Assembly: GCA_947034885.2 (NCBI GenBank)
Contig: OX344751.2
Span: 3,348,001-3,412,000, forward strand
Source: Thuidium tamariscinum
Lineage: Eukaryota; Streptophyta; Bryopsida; Hypnales; Thuidiaceae
Direction: 5' to 3'
Length of the DNA stretch: 64,000 nt
Numbering within the stretch: the first letter of the stretch is position 1; each line of letters opens with the position of its first letter. Below, in pieces: positions 1 through 11,432 of this stretch. Made by a program: the position numbers and the translations under genes. The notes under the pieces are model-generated. The model was not told the origin of the DNA. It did not search any database and worked only from the letters and a program-made list of their open reading frames with translations.

Positions 1-25
1 GTAAAAGACATATTATTTCATTTGT

Positions 26-752
26 GGGTCGTTGCAAGAAACACTTACCGGTTTTGGCTCAAAATGGCTCAAAATCAGTGAGTCCTGTGAGTCTTGTGAC
101 CCTTTGAAATAAATTTTTTTTAAATTGAAAAAAATATGGATAATTTGAAGAGCAATGAGAATATTATGTCTCTTGAAATTCAGACCTAAGAAATTTTTTC
201 TCTAAATGTTATAGACAATGGAAAATACAATGAAAATAGCTCTTTTTTCACTAATTTGGTAAAAATAGTAAAAAAATTCAAAAAAATAAAATGAAAAATC
301 ATTTTTTTCTTCAAGTAAAGGTCTTTCTTTTCCAACAAATTTCATATTTGGAAAAAATAAAATCTATTCTCTACACGTGCGCAAAGTCAGCCACTTTGAC
401 GACATGTGGAAGTTGGACAGTTTAATATTTTCAAAAATCCTTTTTAGGGATTGTGTAACTATACTATATATCTAAGCTTGCCAATTTTCAGCTCAAAATT
501 TGCATTTTGGGTCAAAAATAGGACTAAAAACCCCCAAAATGGCCAAGGTAGACAGCCAATCGGGGGCAGTTTAAAAATAGTAAACTAATTTTTAAAAAAT
601 TGAAAAAATTACACAACATATAAAACTTTTGTGCTCACCTTCATTCCAAATTTCAAGTTGATAGGGCAAACTATGCAAAAGTTATAAGCAAAAAACTACC
701 TGTTGGAGGTCAAGGGGACAAAAAATAGGACAAGTGTTTCTTGCAATCACCC
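26..752 (+). mobile_element. GGGT-ended inverted-repeat transposon, copy A
   Basis: Non-autonomous DNA transposon of 727 bp. It opens with GGGTCGTTGCAAGAAACAC and closes with the reverse complement of GGGTGATTGCAAGAAACAC. It is flanked by TTGT on both sides (22-25 and 753-756), a likely 4-bp target duplication. No coding frame is visible. The body is nearly the same as copy B at 34726-35449, in the same orientation, so both come from one family that moved more than once. The superfamily is unknown: a 4-bp duplication does not fit hAT (8), Mutator (9), Harbinger (3) or CACTA (3). Confidence 0.75.
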
Positions 753-1469
753 TTGTATGAAGTTGTAAAATTGCATCGAAAGGATAGTGAGGCTTGAAAT
801 CAATGGTCATGGGCCCATCCTTCAAGGGTTAATATTGCCACCTCCCAAACCAACATTCAAGAATAACTTGCAAACATGTAATAAGTAGCAATAGTTGAAG
901 TTGACTTCAACTTTCAAATTGTTGGTAGAGTAGTTGGTCCATAAAGTGTTTGGGCTCTAAAAGCATCGACCTCTTGAAATGTACATATTTTGTGCATTTT
1001 TCTTTCTCATTGCACCAAAAATGTACAAATAGTGTACATTATAAAAGGTGGAGTGATAGTTTTAGTGACAACTACATTTGAATTTCAAAAATTCATAACT
1101 AATTCTACAAAGCTCCAAAAATATAAAACAAGTTAGATTAGATGCCAATTCTATTTTTCTTTCAAGAGACATTTACTAAAAAAGCATTTAAGGAAGGCCA
1201 AACTCCCAAAATTCATTTTGAACTCTCATTAAATGGGTATTTTATGAACTTCCTACCTTAAGCCAACCATTTTTATTTGCACTAGTGCAATCTGGTGAAT
1301 TTGGCCAAGCTAGGGGTCTATGAAATGAGCTTTTGTAATCCCTACTAGAGCATAATGTGGCTTTTATTGCAAACAAGTGAAAGTTTTTCCAACATAGAAA
1401 GTAGACAGTTCTATAACCACCCTAATTAATTTTCAATTTGACTATCATGGGACCAATTTCAAGAGGTGT
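753..1469. other. AT-rich spacer, no gene seen
   Basis: No credible coding frame. A stretch at about 840-950 resembles 3160-3245 (similar wording around GCAAACATGT and CAAGTCAACTTCAA), so both are probably fragments of one old repeat. Confidence 0.5.
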
Positions 1470-1990
1470 AGGTGATTGCAAAAGACACTTGTCCTATTTT
1501 TTGTCCGCTTATCCTTGCATGAGTAGTTTTTTGGTTATAACTTTTGTATAATTTTTCCATTTGGTGTGAAATTTGGAATGAAGGTACATGTAGTAGTTTC
1601 AAATATTGAGTAATTTTTTGAAAACTTTCAAATTTATTTCAACTATTTTAACTTTTTTAACTTGCTTGCAATTGGGTGTCTACCTTGGTCATTTGGAGGG
1701 ATTTTTGGTCCTATTTTTTTAATCCCAAATGCAAATTTGAAGCCACAAATTTGATATATTGGAGGCCTAATAACATTACAAGGATTAACAATGAGTTTTT
1801 ATGAAATAGCAACATGTTGGTTGCACACATTGGATCAAAGTGACCTTCTTTAGTATGAAGGCTACAAAGAAGGCGGATAAAAATTCATACAAGAATTCTT
1901 TGGTGCAATGCAAGTGCAATCGTTTCTATAAAAATAACTTTTTTTTAATAGAAGATTCTTGAATTTTTTCTAATTATTAAAAATAAAAAT
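1470..1990 (-). mobile_element. Decayed antisense copy of the GGGT-ended family
   Basis: Starts with GGTGATTGCAAAAGACAC, a mutated family end. It then reads as a diverged reverse complement of copy A: the blocks around 1500-1560 and 1680-1740 match A near 660-750 and 510-560. The far end cannot be placed, so the right boundary is approximate. Confidence 0.5.
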
Positions 1991-4655
1991 GTCCACACAC
2001 ACCTTTTCAGTTCTTTTTTGCTCCCAATGGCTTTTGTAGTTTCCTATGGTAGTCATGAGTACTATAATGTGACAATGTGTGACAATGTGTGACAATGTGA
2101 CGAAAAGTGGCGTACCACCTAGGTCAATTAATTAGCCCCCCCCCCTCTCTCAAAAAATTTACATGCCATTGATTTTTTTAAAAAAGCTTATCTTTGTAAT
2201 CACTGTTGATTTCTCAAAAATTTCCAAGCCATTGATCATGTAAGATTTAATCTGAACCGTTCAGATGAATATAGATATGGATACTCTACATATATTATAT
2301 GGATTATATAGATACGGTCTAGATATGGTCCAGATACAAATACAAATACAAATACAAAAACGGGATCACTTTTCCCATAATGTTTGTCAATCAATTGGTT
2401 TCAAAAAATTACAAGAAGAGAGGGGGGGGGAGGAAAATGAAGATTTAAAAATTTAAAAATTTAAATTCTTTGGCATGTAAAAGCATGCCAAGTGTACTAA
2501 ACCCAAATTAAAATGATATATTTTTTAGAATTGGTAGTTATTGCTACTTTTTGATACATTGTTCATACAATGTACCAAAAAGTGGCAGTAATTGCTAATC
2601 CATTTCGAAAGCTATGGAATGCTATGTAGTACTAAATCAATGGTTTAGATGTGCATGCTTGCTAAATTGACATTTTAAATCTATTGGAATACCATTGAGA
2701 TATAGTATTGGTGGTATTACATAGTATTGCTATCTTATGGCCAAAAAGTACGCTTTTGAGCCAAGAACATAAAGTGTTTTTTACAATTACTTGGGAACAT
2801 ATTTCTTGGAAGTGTAGGTGCTTGTTTCACAAATAAAATCAAAGCAAAATCATTATTTATTTATCAAAATTGTAATTTTTGTGAATTTTTGAAGTGGTGT
2901 GCCATGAAATGATGAAACCAAACATAAAGTGGTACCCAAATTGAATGGTGAAGTTGTAGGTTTGAAACTTTCAATGACAAGTAGTTTACTTGGTGTGAAA
3001 GAAGCCCCTCTCCCTAGTGAAAACCCTATAGTGTATGCTTTCTTCAACACACTTATTTCAAAAAAAAGAAAACAACAACCATGTCTTGAAATGTATATAT
3101 TTCATACATTGAAGAAAGAAAAATGTACTTCTATGTCATATTTGCTTTTAGTGCCTAATTGAAGTTGGAGCCTCCTGAAACAACACATTGTGCAAACATG
3201 TCACTAACTAGCAATGGTCCAAGTCAACTTCAAAGGTTCAAACTAAGCTTACCATTTTAACCCCTAAAGTACCAACTTGCTACATTTGGTAACATAGCAA
3301 TTTTGGGCAAGTACATGTGATTGGAGATTTCCATATTTTGGGCCCAAATTTTAATAGAAGGTGGGAATAAGGAATATATTTTCTATGTATGAAAAATCAA
3401 GATATTTGGAAATACGAGTTAAGAATCATGACCCAATATGGTATTCTTTTTCATAACTAGGTAGTTTGGGTAGATTGGAAAAAATAACTTTTTCCAAAAA
3501 CAAAAATTCGAAATTAGTTTTCTTTGTTTATGTATGTATAGAAACCTTTGAATCATTCCATTTTGATCAATGGGTCAAAATTTATGAGTTTTTTTTGTTT
3601 GCAGGTAGTTATGGATTATCTACTCTAAAATAAACTTTGAAGTCCTTTATTTTATTCAATTTCCAATATTCTTTGAAAAAATAAAACTGTAGGATGTAGA
3701 TTGTTTATTACAACATTCCAACCATTGGAATTGGCATTTTTTAATTCCACAATTAAATTCTTAACAATTTTATATTTTAAATAATTTGTTACTTCTTTTT
3801 ACATACTATTTTTTTCTTATATGTTGTACAATTCTAAACAATTTGAATTTTTTTAGGCAGGTATCCTATTTAGCCTCAACAATGAATCCAAAGAGGCACA
3901 ACCGTTTTGGACCATTTTTCATATGATTGTTGCCTTCTGAAGTGCAGCTACCAAGTTTTTTATGGGGTGAAAAAAATGATTTTTGAGCATTCAAACGTTA
4001 ATATCTTGCAATCTATATGGTAAAAAACTCTAAAAAAATTTTAAACATTTTCTCGAATCAATTTACTACAAGATCCTACAGTTACAAAATTAATCAACTA
4101 AAAGAATGAGCTTCTATAATTTTGACTAATTTAATTGAAGTTGATATAAGGGAGAACTACATCCATTTCCGTCCCTGTACCTATTCTTGGATCCTAGAGT
4201 ACCACTAAATCTGTCTATAAGCATCCATTAAAGTGTTCGACAAATGTTTAATTCTAATTTGCTGACGCAGTTGTAAGACACATGTATAGTTTTCATTCAC
4301 TAACAACCGATTTCAGCATGTGTTTAGTGAAAGGTACACCTATAGGATGGTTCCAGTGGTCTAGGGAGCCAATACATTGGAAATTTATAGAAATTACATA
4401 CTCATTCTAAAAAATTTGATTTTTTTTTAATATTCATGATTTTCACTCGCTAATACTGGAAAAATATCAGTTTTAGAAAACATTGCCTCCAACTATACCG
4501 AATTCCTTATTTGGACGGTTTTGGGTGTTTCCACTGTATACATTGTTGAAGGTAGGATGTTAAATCTGTCCCACAAAGTGGATCCAATAAGGTAAAACTC
4601 ATGTTATCCAAGGGTAAGAATTAAAAAAAAAACTATTTTTGTGTCGTATATTTGG
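1991..4655. other. AT-rich spacer with short simple repeats
   Basis: No gene recognised. It holds three tandem copies of a 10-bp unit (GTGACAATGT type) at 2069-2100, an ATACAA-type microsatellite at about 2334-2360, and a C-rich/G-rich inverted pair (2139-2155 and about 2420-2436) that may be the ends of a small old element. The short frames at 2265-2456 and 2853-3162 are low-complexity and resemble no family I know. Confidence 0.5.
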
Positions 4656-5057
4656 ATAAGGTAGAACCACCCGTAACCGATCATTTAAGGTATTTTAGTC
4701 ATGATCTAGTGTAGTGCAAAGCAAAACAAATATTTTTAGAGGTGTAAAGATAAAAATGATGGGGATTCCAAAAACTTTGGTAATTTTATCACATGAATTG
4801 AAATTACTATAAATTTTAGAAGGCATAAAGTATGCTTGACCAAATACCAATCTGTAAAGTCTTCTAATTTCGATCACGCAAAAAACTACATTTTTACTCA
4901 GTCTTTTCTACTTTGTTGCACACTACATTGGAACATGTGCCATGAACTTCTAGTCCCAACTTTAAAAATGAGAAAAAAAACTCATTCTAGCTTTGGTTGA
5001 AAATACGTCCATCAAAAGGTTGACTATGGGAAACCTATTGGTTATAGGTGGTTCTAC
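4656..5057. repeat. Possible MITE with 25-bp inverted ends
   Basis: TAAGGTAGAACCACC near 4658 is matched by its reverse complement near 5057, with about 22 of 25 bases pairing when the flanking GTAACC is included. No clear target duplication. Could be a small inverted-repeat transposon of about 400 bp or a chance inverted pair inside an older repeat. Confidence 0.4.
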
Positions 5058-6036
5058 CTTATGTTTTAGACCCTCCCGATCAAAAGTAATTTGGGGTCTC
5101 TGATTGCAAATATGAATTCAGAATTTGAAAAAAAAAATTGTGCAAAAAATAAAAAATTTCAGCCTCTACCCCTACAGTAAATCCAGCTACTTCATGGGAC
5201 GGGTTTAACCACCCGCCCGTTGAAGCGTGATGGAGGCATTTGTCAGGTCTTCATAAAGCTAGGATGACAATTGTAAGCTTTTCTGAGTGACATGATTTTT
5301 TAACGTCAATGGGGGGGACTTGCAGAGGAATTAATATGGAGCACGATCACAACCATCTCTTCCGCTCAACCTATGTTTAATATACATTGCATCAAGTACA
5401 TGCTGCATGCATTTTTAAAACTTAAAATTTAAAATTTAAATCTTTTTTTGCACAAGTGAAACTGAATTTCATTGCAGGGGAGAATGCTGCATGGAGGAGA
5501 AGCCATACGTCATCAAAATCACACTGACCCCTGAGCTATTTTGTGCGGACGAAAATGATGGGGTTCAGTCCCGCCATCACAGGCAACAACTGCTTAAACT
5601 GACTTAATGCTGCTTCACCATGATTAGTGGGGGATTGATCACCGCTCTTCTGTGAAAGACAGGCCTTTCATAATTAGAAAGGGAAAGACATGACATGCCA
5701 AGACCATCCATTGCAGCTCAAAATATGACTCAAACTAGGTATTTGGTCGGGTTAGCCAACTGTCTATATCCCACCGCATGCAAATTAGAACTCAAAATAT
5801 GGTTGGGCGTGGCCAAATTTATTGGGTAGACGGAAAAATGCTGAGTTTAAGCCACGGAGCAAACAGAAGTTTGACTGTACTTTTGACCCCGAAATCAGGG
5901 TATAGACCCCTGCTGACCATCCAATTTCAATTTTTTCTTAAAACGAAATGCTTACAAGTAGTTTCATGTACAAAAATGAGACATTTCTTGTACCAAAAAA
6001 GATGAAAAATGAAATCCATCTTGGCTTAAATTTTCA
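5058..6036. other. Spacer, no gene seen
   Basis: Somewhat less AT-rich than the sequence to its left. The only frame of note (5778-6005, 75 codons) has no family resemblance and ends just before the hairpin cluster. It could be part of a non-coding transcript that includes the hairpins, but nothing here shows that. Confidence 0.4.
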
Positions 6037-6140
6037 ATGAGAAGTGGAGCTCACTACATCTTCTTGGGGTGCAAGGAGTCCTATATGGATTGAAACTCCT
6101 CCCTCCACCCCAAGAGGATGTAGTGAGCTCCACTTCTCAT
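6037..6140. repeat. Near-perfect 35-bp hairpin (hairpin 1), candidate small-RNA precursor
   Basis: Arm 6037-6071 pairs with arm 6106-6140. 34 of 35 positions are exact complements and the other is a G-U pair; the loop is 34 nt. Such a long stem with a short loop is typical of young plant microRNA or siRNA precursors and also of tiny MITEs. I recognise no known miRNA. It is the first of three consecutive hairpins; the second is split by the retrotransposon and the third lies at 25804-25902. Confidence 0.6.
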
Positions 6141-6151
6141 AGAAACTCAAG

Positions 6152-6156
6152 CCTTC
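6152..6156. repeat. Target-site duplication CCTTC, left copy
   Basis: CCTTC directly precedes the left LTR and recurs directly after the right LTR (25767-25771). Five bases is the usual duplication for Ty3-type integrases. Confidence 0.9.
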
Positions 6157-8556
6157 TGTGATGTAGATTTTGCCTACTTGACAAAAATCCCAAGACAACT
6201 AACTAGGGGGTTATTTCCATGGAAAGGTCTATAAGTCTATCGTTTGTATGACTAAGGTCACTGTAATCGTATTTTGAATACTTATTTTATGTCGTTTTTG
6301 GTTTTGTTTCAAATAATATAAACCCAAGGAAAATTCTCTAATGTCAATTGGTCACAGTCCACAAACCCAATGCTATAGTATAGACCAAATGTATGGCGTC
6401 ACAATCCTGTCTAGTGGGTGGCTCATGTCAATTTTCTTTGTCAAATTGTCAGGGATAGTCAAGTTGTCTTATGCATGCTCTAGCCACTTAATGCAATATA
6501 TATTTTTATATATTTTTATTTATTTATAATTTAATTCCTCTTTTCTTTCTCTCACATGGCATTCACTCTTAATTTGCAATAATTTAATTTTAAATAAAAG
6601 AAATTTAAATTCTTTCTTTTTATTTCTTTCTTTATCTTTTAGCAAATTGATCCTCTTTTGCAAGTCAAATGGTCTTAGCCGTTCCACTTGATTTGGTTCA
6701 TGTCAAATAGTCATCTATCCTAACTACTTCATCTAATAGACCTAAATTCACTTTTTAGACTAATAGACTTAATTCCAACAACCACAAGCAATTCCTACCT
6801 ACCCAATTTGTTGGTGGTTGGGGGATCAATTGCTATGTTCAAATTTAATTCTAATCAACTTGACTCTATGTAACAGACAATTAGATTTAATTTCATATAC
6901 CTATGTCTTTAAAATATCAAAAAGAATCACAGTCTACTAGACTTAAATTAATTCATTCACTCATTGTATTCAGACTATTAGACTTAACAAATTTTAATAG
7001 TAGAATTGCTCCAACTTCATATCCAGTTGACAAACTTATTTAGCAAACAACATCCATGCTGTACTTCATCTCAACATTTCCACAAAATCAATTTGACAAT
7101 ATCACAATTTCAACCAAAGCTTTACAAATGATAATTGAAAACTTAGATTCAGTTTATCAATCTAATATGTAACAATTCAAGAATTAATTTCATACTGTAT
7201 TGAATCGATTAGACTTTATAATTTTTAAAGTTGTGATTCTTCACAATCAATTGGACAATAATTTCCATACTGGATGACCATTGGACAAGGCAATGCCACA
7301 TACCACCAGCATGGTTGTGATCTAATTGACCTACCTCAATCAATTAGACTTAGTTCAGTATTCTATTTACATCCAATTGTAAATCAAACTACTCAGACAA
7401 CTAGACTGCAATCCCAAGGCTGGTTGGCAAATTGACATGAATGCATATTCCACATACATCAGGCAACTCGTCATGAACACATAGCATTACAACTCCATAC
7501 AATTATAAAGACCATTTGACATTTCCTTCCACTAATCCAGTCCACTAGACTTGGCTGAATTTACAAACAACATGAAATGAACTCATTGACTTAATATAAA
7601 ACAATTCAGTTTTAGTACTCAAATAATTTAATGTACCACTATATCTCACAGTTTCCATATCCAGTTGACATCTAATTTACTCTCTTCAGTCAATTAGACA
7701 CAAATCACACAACAAACATTTTCTAAATAATTATCAAATTAATAAGTCCAGTTGATTTTAAACTTACAACCATATGTAAGTACAACGAGCCACCTGCTCA
7801 GACCAATCGACTCCTCAAGCTGAATTTGAGGGAGCTCCAGGAACCAGCTTCGTCAACTTGATTAATTTCCGCTTACATACCAGCCTCTCTCACAGTCAAT
7901 TCAGTTACAGTTTGGCTCCCATCAACAACCCTTAGTCAATTTGGACAGCAGTTTCGTTTACAAATCACTGATGCTCCATCAAATTGACTCACATAACATA
8001 CTCACAAACTGATTTCTTCCCCTCCAGCATACTGATCATTAAACATTGAACTCTAAATTAATTGCAATGTAAAAACTATAAGTTTGCACTGGCAATTAGA
8101 CAAGGCTGCAAATATCAACGGGAAGACATATACACACAAGCAAATCGGCCAATGGACCAGAAGACAAAAACAATGCTCACAGCCACTTGCTGTTTGAGCT
8201 AGAAATCAATTAGACATAAAACAAATTGCACAGCTTGAAAGCTCAGATTATATTGACAATGTGGAAAACGAAAACACAAGAGTGATACCACCTGTATACA
8301 CTGAGTTCAAAACAATTAGACCTTTGGACATATAGTCCCAAAACTGAAGACAACTCTTCACTACGAGGTGCGTTTGGCAATTTGACCTTCTAGTTCTTAA
8401 TTAGTTCTTTCCAAATCTAGTCGACTTCCACCTTTTTGATTCTTGTTTACAACTTGTAAGTCTATTAGACTTAGAAATGGAAATAAAACTAATTGTAATC
8501 TCTATTCACACTTGGGAAGACAAATTGACATAAAAATTGAAAAAATTGCGTTCACA
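6157..8556 (-). repeat. 3' LTR (left copy)
   Basis: 2,400 bp, the same length as the right LTR at a constant offset of 17,210, with no indel and no base difference that I found on reading. It begins TGTGATGTAG and ends TTCACA on the plus strand. It is filled with short variants of CAATTWGAC (see findings). The 62-codon frame at 6341-6529 recurs identically in the other LTR and has no coding features. Confidence 0.95.
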
Positions 8557-8573
8557 TAGCCCCTCATTTAAGC
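8557..8573 (-). promoter_or_regulatory. Polypurine tract for plus-strand priming
   Basis: On the sense strand the sequence touching the 3' LTR reads AAATGAGGGGCTA, purine-rich and in the required place. A similar 17-base stretch lies just beyond the integrase stop (14984-15000). Confidence 0.7.
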
Positions 8574-8588
8574 TGATTGACACCCTCG

Positions 8589-11432
8589 TCAATCAAATCG
8601 CCTCCTTTTGTTGCGGTCGCGCTCCTCTCGCTGCCGTTCGCGTTTCTCCAGCTTGTCCGACACCTTTTGGAGCTCATCATCTCGGAGCAGGAGCTGCGGA
8701 TTGTGGGTGCGCTGATATCGAAACCAATTGTCAATGGCGGTCTTCCTGGTGGTGTTGAACTCGTTGGCCAAAGAGAGATGTGGCCCACACAAGAAGTGGG
8801 TGATGGCCATCACCTCCACCAACTTGTACCACTGTGAGCTCTGATACTGCAGCTTGGCAAGTAGATGGAACTCTAGGCGCTGGTGACTAAACTTGTTGAC
8901 GTTAATGACAACTTGATAGTTTGCACACATATAGTGCAAAAAATCGCAAAAGATGATGCCCGAAAACAAACCGGATCCACATGGTTGATGTGGGCTTTAT
9001 GGAACGCCTGGTAAGAATCGGCGCAGTCTAAGGGTGTGTCAAATCGACCTTCAATCCGGGGCCAGTTGTACTCCACCGAATCGAGGACTGCTGTCGGCTT
9101 CCACAGGTGCCTGCGGGGGCAATCACAATACTGACCGTAGGTGGAGACCGCTGCAGGTGGGTCCAACGTCCAATTGACCGATTCCGCCTTGTAACGCAAG
9201 TCCCAGGGCTCGTCCTCTGTCACCGAATCTCCATAGTCTTGGACTAGCCACCTCAGCGCCTCCCATGACGGAACAAGTTGCTCCTTCCTCATATCTTGGT
9301 ACATGGCGTAATAACGCCCCAAGAATTGTCGAGTGAGGGCATTTCCCTGTACTGGCGTTTGCAACCGTAACCACCTCGCTGGCTTGTAATGTGGTGGCGG
9401 CAAATTGATGAGCGCGCTCTTCTTGGTGTTGACCACTGCCAATTTGCCTCTCGCCATCTCGTTAGTGGTCTTCTGCAAGTGCTCATACGTCGACTGGACC
9501 GCAAAGGCGTAGTGGCTGTTGGTGAACTCACCACGCTGCGCTACCTCCTCACGCGCAAGGCAACTTGACATGACCGCCCGTAGATTAGCCACACTGTCTG
9601 GATTGGTGGGCCGGAGCGGTTCTTGGAGCTTGAGCATCTCATCCCTCCACTTGAGTTGTAACTCCCTGTTTGTTGCTGCCTCGACGAGTTGACTGGAGTG
9701 AACTTCCATTTTGGATGCGCCTCTGTGGCTCATAGCAAAGGTCGACTTGACGTTGCTGCCCCAGCTGCCTCTCCAGCTTTAGATTATAGGTCAAGGCCCG
9801 GGCTCCCAAATCGGCTATGGGGTAAAGCAGCACTGTCCAATCTTCCAAGTCCAAGTCTCCACGCACCAGCATCTCGCACAGCAACTCGACCATGTTGTCA
9901 TACTTAGCAGCCGAGTCCCAAGCATCGTCGAATTGTTCTCTACTCAGCACCTGCCCACGAGTCAAATTGAGTATACTCAAGCAAACTCCACTCTGCAATT
10001 CATAGCCTCGGAATAGGGAAAATGTTGGAGCAGACTCGTTGTGGTGGCGCCAGAGAGCAATCTTCAGACGATGGGTTTCTTGGTTTTCCTTCTCGTTCTC
10101 CTCCTGTAACTCCTCATTGGATGCAATCAAGGCTCTCATGTCTTTCTCCATTGATTTGACTCTCGCAGGGTTGGGCTGGGCGGCTGGTGAAATGGGTGGC
10201 GTCCACCCCGTTTCGTCGAATCGACTGAGGCGAGCTTGTGCAAGTCGATGTTCATCCTGGAGTTTGTCAAATTCGACTTGCAGCTTCTCCTTGTCCTTAC
10301 GGTACATGTTGGTAGCCTCCCAGAGAGTTTTCATCTTCTTTCCCTCTTCTGTGGTTGCTCGCATCAACTTGACGTAGGCTTGGTCTTTCTTCACAGCTTC
10401 ATCCGCTGCACTCTTGTAGGATTTGGCCAGAGCATCGTGTTCAGCCTTGGTTTGCTAAAGCTGACTCCGAAGTGTAGTTCCAGTCTCCTGCAAAGTCTTG
10501 ATCTCCAATTGGGCAATGCGAAACTCCTCTTTCAAAGTCTTCGTACCTTACAGCAAGCTCTGGTACTTCTCCTTGGGCTCACTGCTCACAGTCGACTTGA
10601 CGCTTGGTGAAGACTTGTGGGAGGGAGCGGCTTCCTCAGCGGCCACTTCCTTAACCTATTTTGGCGAGTTGATTGCAGACTTGGTGGTCCTTGGAGAACT
10701 CCTCATTGGAGCTGTACCACTGGGGCCGGCCTTGGCAAGGAGTGGTTGAATTGATAGTGAGAAGTAGGCTCCCAGACAAATGGCCGAGATCCAAGTGGCT
10801 GACACCAGGTTGAGGGGGTTCCGCTCCTTCTTCACCTGGAGCTCCAACTTGATCCGCTGATAGACCACATCGCTCCAATCTATTTGACATCCTCTCCAGG
10901 CTGACAAGCACGCCACGACTGATTCTTCTTCCGCATATTCCGGGAGCGTGGCCAAAAAGAACAACTGATTGAGGTACACCATCCAGACTGCCAATTCGTG
11001 TTTGTCAATCTTTGTGAGTTCCCATCCGTTGAAGGACCTAGCGCCCTCTCCCAGCATCCCAAACAACTCGATTTTGTCGGTCGCTGTGAGTCGTGGGAGG
11101 TCAGTCAATTTGTCTCCGCCAACTGGAATGTGCAACATCTGTGAGACTGTGGTCGGGCTGAAGGTGATGGGAACTCCATTGATCACCACTTCATCAATCT
11201 CGCCATAGCTACTTAATTCGACAAATTGTCGTACCAATGCCATGTCAGGGTCCGGCCACGTCGAGTTGACGAAGTCCCACAGCTTTGCTTGCTCCAAAGT
11301 TTCCCTCAATTGTTGGTACTTGAGCAGGACATCGACCTCCAAAGTGTACAGGGGGGCCGCTGTCAGCTTCAACGCTTTCTTCTGTGGCTTCTTCCCCATT
11401 TTGATCTTGATCTGCTTAGACCTCGCCATCAA
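8589..11432 (-). pseudogene. Extra retrotransposon ORF beyond integrase, broken by nonsense codons and frameshifts
   Basis: One ancestral frame of roughly 940 codons in the sense direction of the element. It starts at ATG 11432 or 11429 (MMARSKQIK). In-frame stops lie at 10656-10658 (TAG), 10548-10550 (TAA) and 10455-10457 (TAG); frameshifts lie near 9735 and near 8965. The N-terminal part (10656-11432) has a VRQF...INGVPITFSP pattern like the 'putative plant transposon protein' domain of plant retroelements. The middle (9639-10394) is a charged coiled coil (EELQEENEKENQE). The C-terminal parts (8873-9733, 8589-8969) are Trp-rich and end in a basic tail (ERDRNKRRRFD). Some Tat-lineage elements carry an extra ORF in this position, but function is unknown. 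Codon use is far more GC-rich than gag-pol, suggesting a separate origin. Confidence 0.75.

Noticed and set aside
2069-2100. Short tandem repeat as a CRISPR-like array
   Set aside because: Units are 10 bp with no spacers, and the genome is a plant's.
4500-5100. tRNA or other RNA gene in the spacer
   Set aside because: No A-box/B-box pair or cloverleaf could be found here or elsewhere; the only tRNA-like sequence is the retrotransposon primer site.
6341-6529. 62-codon frame present identically at 23551-23739
   Set aside because: It lies in the LTRs, which are copies of each other; the frame has no coding features.
8873-9733. Extra ORF as a retroviral-type envelope gene
   Set aside because: No signal peptide, membrane segment or Cys pattern; charged coiled coil and basic tail instead.
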